Positions 60,323-64,000 of a stretch of 64,000 nucleotides of DNA are shown piece after piece. The notes beneath the pieces were generated by a model that was not told the DNA's origin, made no database searches, and saw nothing but the letters and a program-made list of their open reading frames with translations. The stretch spans positions 1 to 64,000 of the forward strand of contig DINQ01000016.1 in assembly GCA_002426795.1 (NCBI GenBank). The letters are read 5' to 3'. The first letter of the stretch is position 1. Each line of letters starts with the position of its first letter. The position numbers and the translations under genes are program-made. This stretch comes from Bacteroidales bacterium UBA5536 (GTDB lineage Bacteria > Bacteroidota > Bacteroidia > Bacteroidales > F082).

Positions 60323-61054
60323 TCAAAGATTATTCAACGCTTTCAAAAAGTCTTCTTTTCTCCTGCGACTCACTTCAAGCTGGCTCCCATCAATCATTGT
60401 AACTGTGCCACCTTCACCTTTTTTATACTTTTTCAAGTGTTTTAAATTGATGAGCGAAGATTTATGAATGCGGAAAAAACCTTGGTTTTCAAGTAGATCT
60501 TCATACTCTTTTAAGGTTTTGGAAACAAGGAAATGTTCGCCATTTACAAGATAAAAGTGCGTGTAATTGGAGTCGGACTCACATCTAACGATGTCTTGAA
60601 TAGCCACAAAAACGAGTTCGTCGGTGGATGGGAGCGCAATTCTAGTGAGAGATCTGTTGTTGTTTAGCAGGGTTTTAAGGGCGTCGGACTGGCTTTTTTC
60701 CTGATGACACACTTTCTCAATGGCTCTGCGAAGATCATTCGGGTGAACAGGCTTTAATAGATAGTCTACAGCACTGAACCGAAAAGCATTGATGGCAAAA
60801 TGGTCAAAGGCAGAAACAAAAATGACTTTGAAACTGAGTTGGTCAAATGAAGCCAATAGGTCAAAGCCTGTTCCGTCAGGCATTTGAACATCAAGAAAAA
60901 CCAAAGCGGGTTTATAAAGCAGTATCTGACTTCTGCCTTCAGCAATATTTGCTGCTTCTCCAACAACTTCTATATCAGCAAAATCTTGTGCGATTTGCTG
61001 TCGTAGTGCTTGCCTGGCTTTGGCCTCATCGTCTATGATTAGTGTTCTTATCAT
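60323..61054 (-). CDS. LytTR-family response regulator
   Basis: 243 aa. Receiver domain 1-120 with the Asp pair IIDDE (residues 6-10) and phosphoacceptor D55 in LVFLDVQMPDG; Lys near 103 in DYLLKPV. LytTR DNA-binding domain about 140-240, with YTHFYLVNGEHFLVSKTLKEYEDLL and FFRIHKSSLINLKHLKKY. LytTR regulators bind direct repeats at promoters. It follows the histidine kinase gene by 16 bp and is its partner. Confidence 0.95.
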   Translation of the reverse strand: MIRTLIIDDEAKARQALRQQIAQDFADIEVVGEAANIAEGRSQILLYKPALVFLDVQMPDGTGFDLLASFDQLSFKVIFVSAFDHFAINAFRFSAVDYLLKPVHPNDLRRAIEKVCHQEKSQSDALKTLLNNNRSLTRIALPSTDELVFVAIQDIVRCESDSNYTHFYLVNGEHFLVSKTLKEYEDLLENQGFFRIHKSSLINLKHLKKYKKGEGGTVTMIDGSQLEVSRRRKEDFLKALNNL

Positions 61055-61070
61055 TGGACAAATCTACAAA

Positions 61071-63065
61071 TCAATCATCAACTTCAAAAGGCAAATAAAT
61101 GTTTACCCTAGTGCCTACAGCATTGTCCTGGCCATCCTTCAGATCAACGATAGAAAAATGAAAATTCTGCCGGAATTTGCTGCTAAGCAATGAAAGCCTT
61201 TCATTGGTGAGTTGTAGCCCGAGTGATTGATGTGTTTTACTTCTTCTGCTTTCATTGTTTTCGCCGGCTTTTGCTCGCCCTATTCCATTGTCTGAAACAG
61301 TTGCCAGGAGCATTTGTCCCGATTTTTTTAATTCGATGTCGATTTGACCCTTCTCTTTTTTGTTGCTCAAGCCATGCAAAATGGCATTTTCCACAAAGGG
61401 TTGAATGAGCATTGGGGGCACATAAGTGTCTTGCAAAATCAGGTCAGGCTCAATGGTAATGCTGAATTGAAAGGCATCGGTAAAACGTGATTGTTCCAGC
61501 TCGAGGTTGAGTTGCAAAGTTCTGATTTCATCTTCGAGCGAAATCATGCTTTTCCGGGAGTTTTCCAGAATTAACCGTATCAATTCGCTGAATTTCTTTA
61601 AAAATACCTGAGCGGTCTGGTGATCATTGATCAGGATGTAACTGTTGATCGAATTCAATGAATTGAAGATAAAGTGTGGGTTCATTTGCGATCGAAGCAG
61701 TCTTTGTTCAATCTCCATGTTTTTTCTTTCCAAATCAACTTTGATCTTTTGCTGCTTCATCCGGTAACGCAAATAGAGTAAATAGGAAACAAGCATTAAA
61801 AACAATGCCGCCAGTGTTGTGATGATTCGCAGGTTTTTTTGGTAACCGATTTCAAGTTGCTGATTTGCTTTATCCTGGTTTAGGATGGCTATTTCCTTCT
61901 CTTTTTTTGTAGTTTCATATTCAGTTCGCAACCGCGAAAGCTCCTCGCGGGCGTTTATATCATAAATTGAATCTTTCAATTTACTAAACAATAATTGCTG
62001 TTGAAGAGCGGTTTGATAATCATTGGTCAATAAGTAATATTGAAAAAGTAATTCATGCGCGTCTTTTTGCAGTTGAAGATTTTTCAATTGAAGAGCCAGA
62101 TTCAAACCTGAAGTGAGTTCGTTAAAAGCAGGAGTTAGCTGTTTGCTTTGAAGCAGTGCCTTGCCCATTTGGATGTGTGTGTAGGCAATGCCATAGTCGT
62201 ATTTGAGCTTAGAGGCGATTGCAAAGGCCGTTTTGTAATTGGCTTGGGCTTCGGAAAAGCTATTGCCTTCTAAGAGGATGTCGCCAATATTCAAATACGT
62301 GTTCATGAGTGTTTTTTGGTTTGTGCCAAGGCTGGCAATCTTCAGGGCATCTTTAAAATATCGGAGTGCTGAGGCGGTGTCACCCCGAACCTTATGCAAC
62401 TCGCCGATGTTGTTTTGCACAGATGCCATCATGGAAGAGTCATTCAATGTCTGCAATAAATCAAGCGATTGGTGATAATGGGTCAATGCTGCTTCGTATT
62501 CCTTCCATTCATAGTAAACAATTGCCAGGTTGTTGTGTGCAAAAGCCAGCACCTGCCTGTTTTGCATGCGTTCTGCAATTTTCAGCACTCGGTCGTAAAA
62601 ATACACAGACGATTTGTAATCGCCTCGTGTTTTTGCTTCAATGCCAAGATTGTTGTTAATGTGAATAATGCCTGTGGTGTCTTTGAGTTTTTCAAAGATC
62701 GACAAGCCCTCTTTGTATAGCAAATGCGCTGAATCATATTTTGCCTGATGAAAATAGGCAATACCCATCAGGTTGAAAGCCATGCCCATTGCTTTTGGGT
62801 TTTGAAGTTTTTCGGCCAGTTGCATGGCCTGTTTGCTGTACTTGAGGGCCTGATCAAAATCTGACATATTTGTTGCGGCAGCCTTGCTCAAAAGCTGCTT
62901 CATTTGTTCCTCTTCGCTAAGTAGCATGGTGCTTTCACTGTTTTTTTCAAGCTGAACAGAGTCAACACTGAAATTTGACCGGACATTTGTATGTGCCGCA
63001 AAGATGGCTGTAAGAAGAAACCATTTTGCAATCATCAGAATTCGTGCCGTTGCATCATTTAACAT
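61071..63065 (-). CDS. LytS/YehU-type sensor histidine kinase with TPR repeats
   Basis: 664 aa. After a hydrophobic start (about 10-28) come six or more TPR repeats (about 55-360, for example AFAHNNLAIVYYEWKEYEAALTHYHQSL), a coiled coil, one membrane helix (about 410-430, IITTLAALFLMLVSYLLYLRY) and the His_kinase domain (QMNPHFIFNSLNSINSYI, phospho-His about residue 465). A HATPase follows with PFVENAILHGLSNK and DNGIGRA. The TPRs are outside the cytoplasm and probably sense a protein or peptide. It acts on the LytTR regulator gene 16 bp downstream. Confidence 0.94.
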   Translation of the reverse strand: MLNDATARILMIAKWFLLTAIFAAHTNVRSNFSVDSVQLEKNSESTMLLSEEEQMKQLLSKAAATNMSDFDQALKYSKQAMQLAEKLQNPKAMGMAFNLMGIAYFHQAKYDSAHLLYKEGLSIFEKLKDTTGIIHINNNLGIEAKTRGDYKSSVYFYDRVLKIAERMQNRQVLAFAHNNLAIVYYEWKEYEAALTHYHQSLDLLQTLNDSSMMASVQNNIGELHKVRGDTASALRYFKDALKIASLGTNQKTLMNTYLNIGDILLEGNSFSEAQANYKTAFAIASKLKYDYGIAYTHIQMGKALLQSKQLTPAFNELTSGLNLALQLKNLQLQKDAHELLFQYYLLTNDYQTALQQQLLFSKLKDSIYDINAREELSRLRTEYETTKKEKEIAILNQDKANQQLEIGYQKNLRIITTLAALFLMLVSYLLYLRYRMKQQKIKVDLERKNMEIEQRLLRSQMNPHFIFNSLNSINSYILINDHQTAQVFLKKFSELIRLILENSRKSMISLEDEIRTLQLNLELEQSRFTDAFQFSITIEPDLILQDTYVPPMLIQPFVENAILHGLSNKKEKGQIDIELKKSGQMLLATVSDNGIGRAKAGENNESRRSKTHQSLGLQLTNERLSLLSSKFRQNFHFSIVDLKDGQDNAVGTRVNIYLPFEVDD

Positions 63066-63226
63066 AGCCGTTTACATTTTGTATCAAACCGGTCAATCAT
63101 TTATGCTTGAAAACACGATGGTTTCCATGTAATTTGCGTTCTCTAATAAAGGGTTTTCGATTCTTTTTCTTTCGTAAAGATACGAACAGTCACCCGAAAT
63201 CAACCACATAAACACAAAAAACGACA

Positions 63227-64000
63227 ATGAAACCTTATTTTGCTTTAAAATCTGTTTTTGGAATGCTTGCATTCATGCTTGTATTGTTTGTTTCGAGCCA
63301 ACAAGAGTTGTCAGCACAGCCGACCGGCGAAGTTGTGAATCTGGGTCTCTATGGCGGAGCATCCATCGATCTCACTTATTGTAATACCAATAATCGGTTG
63401 TTTGGTGCCGTTCGTACACCTGGCTCTGTCTTTTACACGGACGATGATGGCGCAACCTGGACCCAACCATTTCCTGTCGATTCACTTGAATTTGATAATG
63501 CCCAACGCGGTTGGGGTGGAGGTGGTGTGAGAGTGCTGGCAAACCAAAGTGGATGGGTTGCGGTACGCACGGCACAGAGCGGCGGCACGCTCACTTCTGC
63601 TGTTATCAGTTTTTCTGAAGGTGATAGCGGCACATTTAAAACTGCAATGGATCATGTGATGTTGCAACAGATTGACCCTGCCTTCAACGCCATGTCGGTA
63701 AGCGGAATTGGATTGTCTGACCATTATCTGTTTGTGGGTCTTCGGCAATATCTGGTTCGATTGAACGATACCTCAACCTATGGACTTCATAATGTTGTTG
63801 GAAGAACCGACACAATTAGCGGAATTGGAACTGACTATATTATTCAGGATATGGCAGTTGCAAACAGTGTTTCTGGTTATCCTGTTTATTTTGTGGCATC
63901 TGCCAGTACGTTAGATGGCGGAAATCTTTTCAAATTTGATGGAGTAGGGTTTACGCAAATAGCAACCTACCCTTTTTACCCTTTCCCTCATACGGTAGAA
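63227..64000 (+). CDS. Secreted propeller-type protein (C-terminus cut by window edge)
   Basis: ATG 63227 opens 258 codons with no stop to the window end. The signal peptide is MKPYFALKSVFGMLAFMLVLF... ending LSAQ near residue 31. An Asp-box-like TDDDGATW at about residue 75, and repeated beta-strand-rich segments (for example NSVSGYPVYFVASAST), suggest a propeller such as BNR or sortilin. It is divergent from the histidine kinase gene, about 160 bp away, so the kinase/LytTR pair could control it. No T9SS tail can be checked, as the end is outside the window. Confidence 0.8.
   Translation, partial: MKPYFALKSVFGMLAFMLVLFVSSQQELSAQPTGEVVNLGLYGGASIDLTYCNTNNRLFGAVRTPGSVFYTDDDGATWTQPFPVDSLEFDNAQRGWGGGGVRVLANQSGWVAVRTAQSGGTLTSAVISFSEGDSGTFKTAMDHVMLQQIDPAFNAMSVSGIGLSDHYLFVGLRQYLVRLNDTSTYGLHNVVGRTDTISGIGTDYIIQDMAVANSVSGYPVYFVASASTLDGGNLFKFDGVGFTQIATYPFYPFPHTVE

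Noticed and set aside
1..64000. CRISPR arrays, rRNA genes, prophage and insertion sequences
   Set aside because: No regular repeat-spacer array, no rRNA-like segment and no phage or transposase proteins were recognised anywhere.

Overview
This is a chromosomal window from a member of the Bacteroidota. The evidence is two SusC/SusD pairs, several secreted proteins with type IX secretion (T9SS) C-terminal tails, Bacteroidota-type promoters (TTG-N19-TAnnTTTG, perfect upstream of the tRNA gene), and lipoproteins and regulators typical of that phylum. The many ferredoxin-type 4Fe-4S proteins suggest an anaerobe or facultative anaerobe, perhaps a Bacteroidales or Marinilabiliales relative; I cannot place it more finely. 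No insertion sequence, prophage, CRISPR array or rRNA was seen.

Layout. (1) 1-2500, minus strand: a DUF4397 secreted protein (cut by the window edge), an ECF sigma factor and a MerR-type B12-binding regulator of the CarH/LitR kind, set among repeated TTGTTTAA-type octamers. (2) 2600-13815, plus strand: a housekeeping block with a DUF2520 dehydrogenase-like protein, a KdsC-like phosphatase, a UbiA prenyltransferase, Maf, DUF502, SurE, LpxB, ComEC, tRNA-Asp, RF3 and an MgtC/DUF4010 membrane protein. (3) 13930-20669: two large T9SS proteins with different N-terminal domains joined to the same PKD-PKD-jelly-roll-sorting-tail module. (4) 20702-22518: a small membrane protein, RsmE and a DUF4159 protein.

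(5) 22631-46230, minus strand: a polysaccharide utilisation locus that looks built for beta-1,3/1,6-glucan (laminarin type). It has GH3, two GH16, GH30, GH5, two SusC/SusD pairs, a duplicated-domain PKD lipoprotein and a membrane-spanning propeller/LuxR regulator. The promoter regions of its two operons carry the same four heptamers in the same order with the same 11/22/11-bp phasing, which is the best regulatory signal in the window. Three strong intrinsic terminators sit inside the locus, between the PKD lipoprotein and susC and after each susD, and would grade expression from surface binding protein to transporter to enzymes.

(6) 46464-51511: a secreted papain-like peptidase with a T9SS tail and an AlgX/SGNH-like protein 2 bp downstream. 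(7) 51638-58397, plus strand: a compact cluster with DUF134 zinc-ribbon DNA-binding protein, three NifX/orange-protein-family proteins (one with a His-rich tail), a DUF5320-like peptide, a ZIP transporter, a CGGC protein, two ParA/MinD ATPases each with two 4Fe-4S motifs, a zinc-ribbon ferredoxin and an FAD disulfide-reductase-like enzyme. It resembles the orange protein (ORP) gene set of sulfate reducers with a different supporting cast, and is my best candidate for a poorly described system. Its first promoter is flanked by a near-perfect palindrome. (8) 58662-64000: a fucose-isomerase-like protein, a LytTR response regulator with its TPR-bearing kinase, and the start of another secreted protein.
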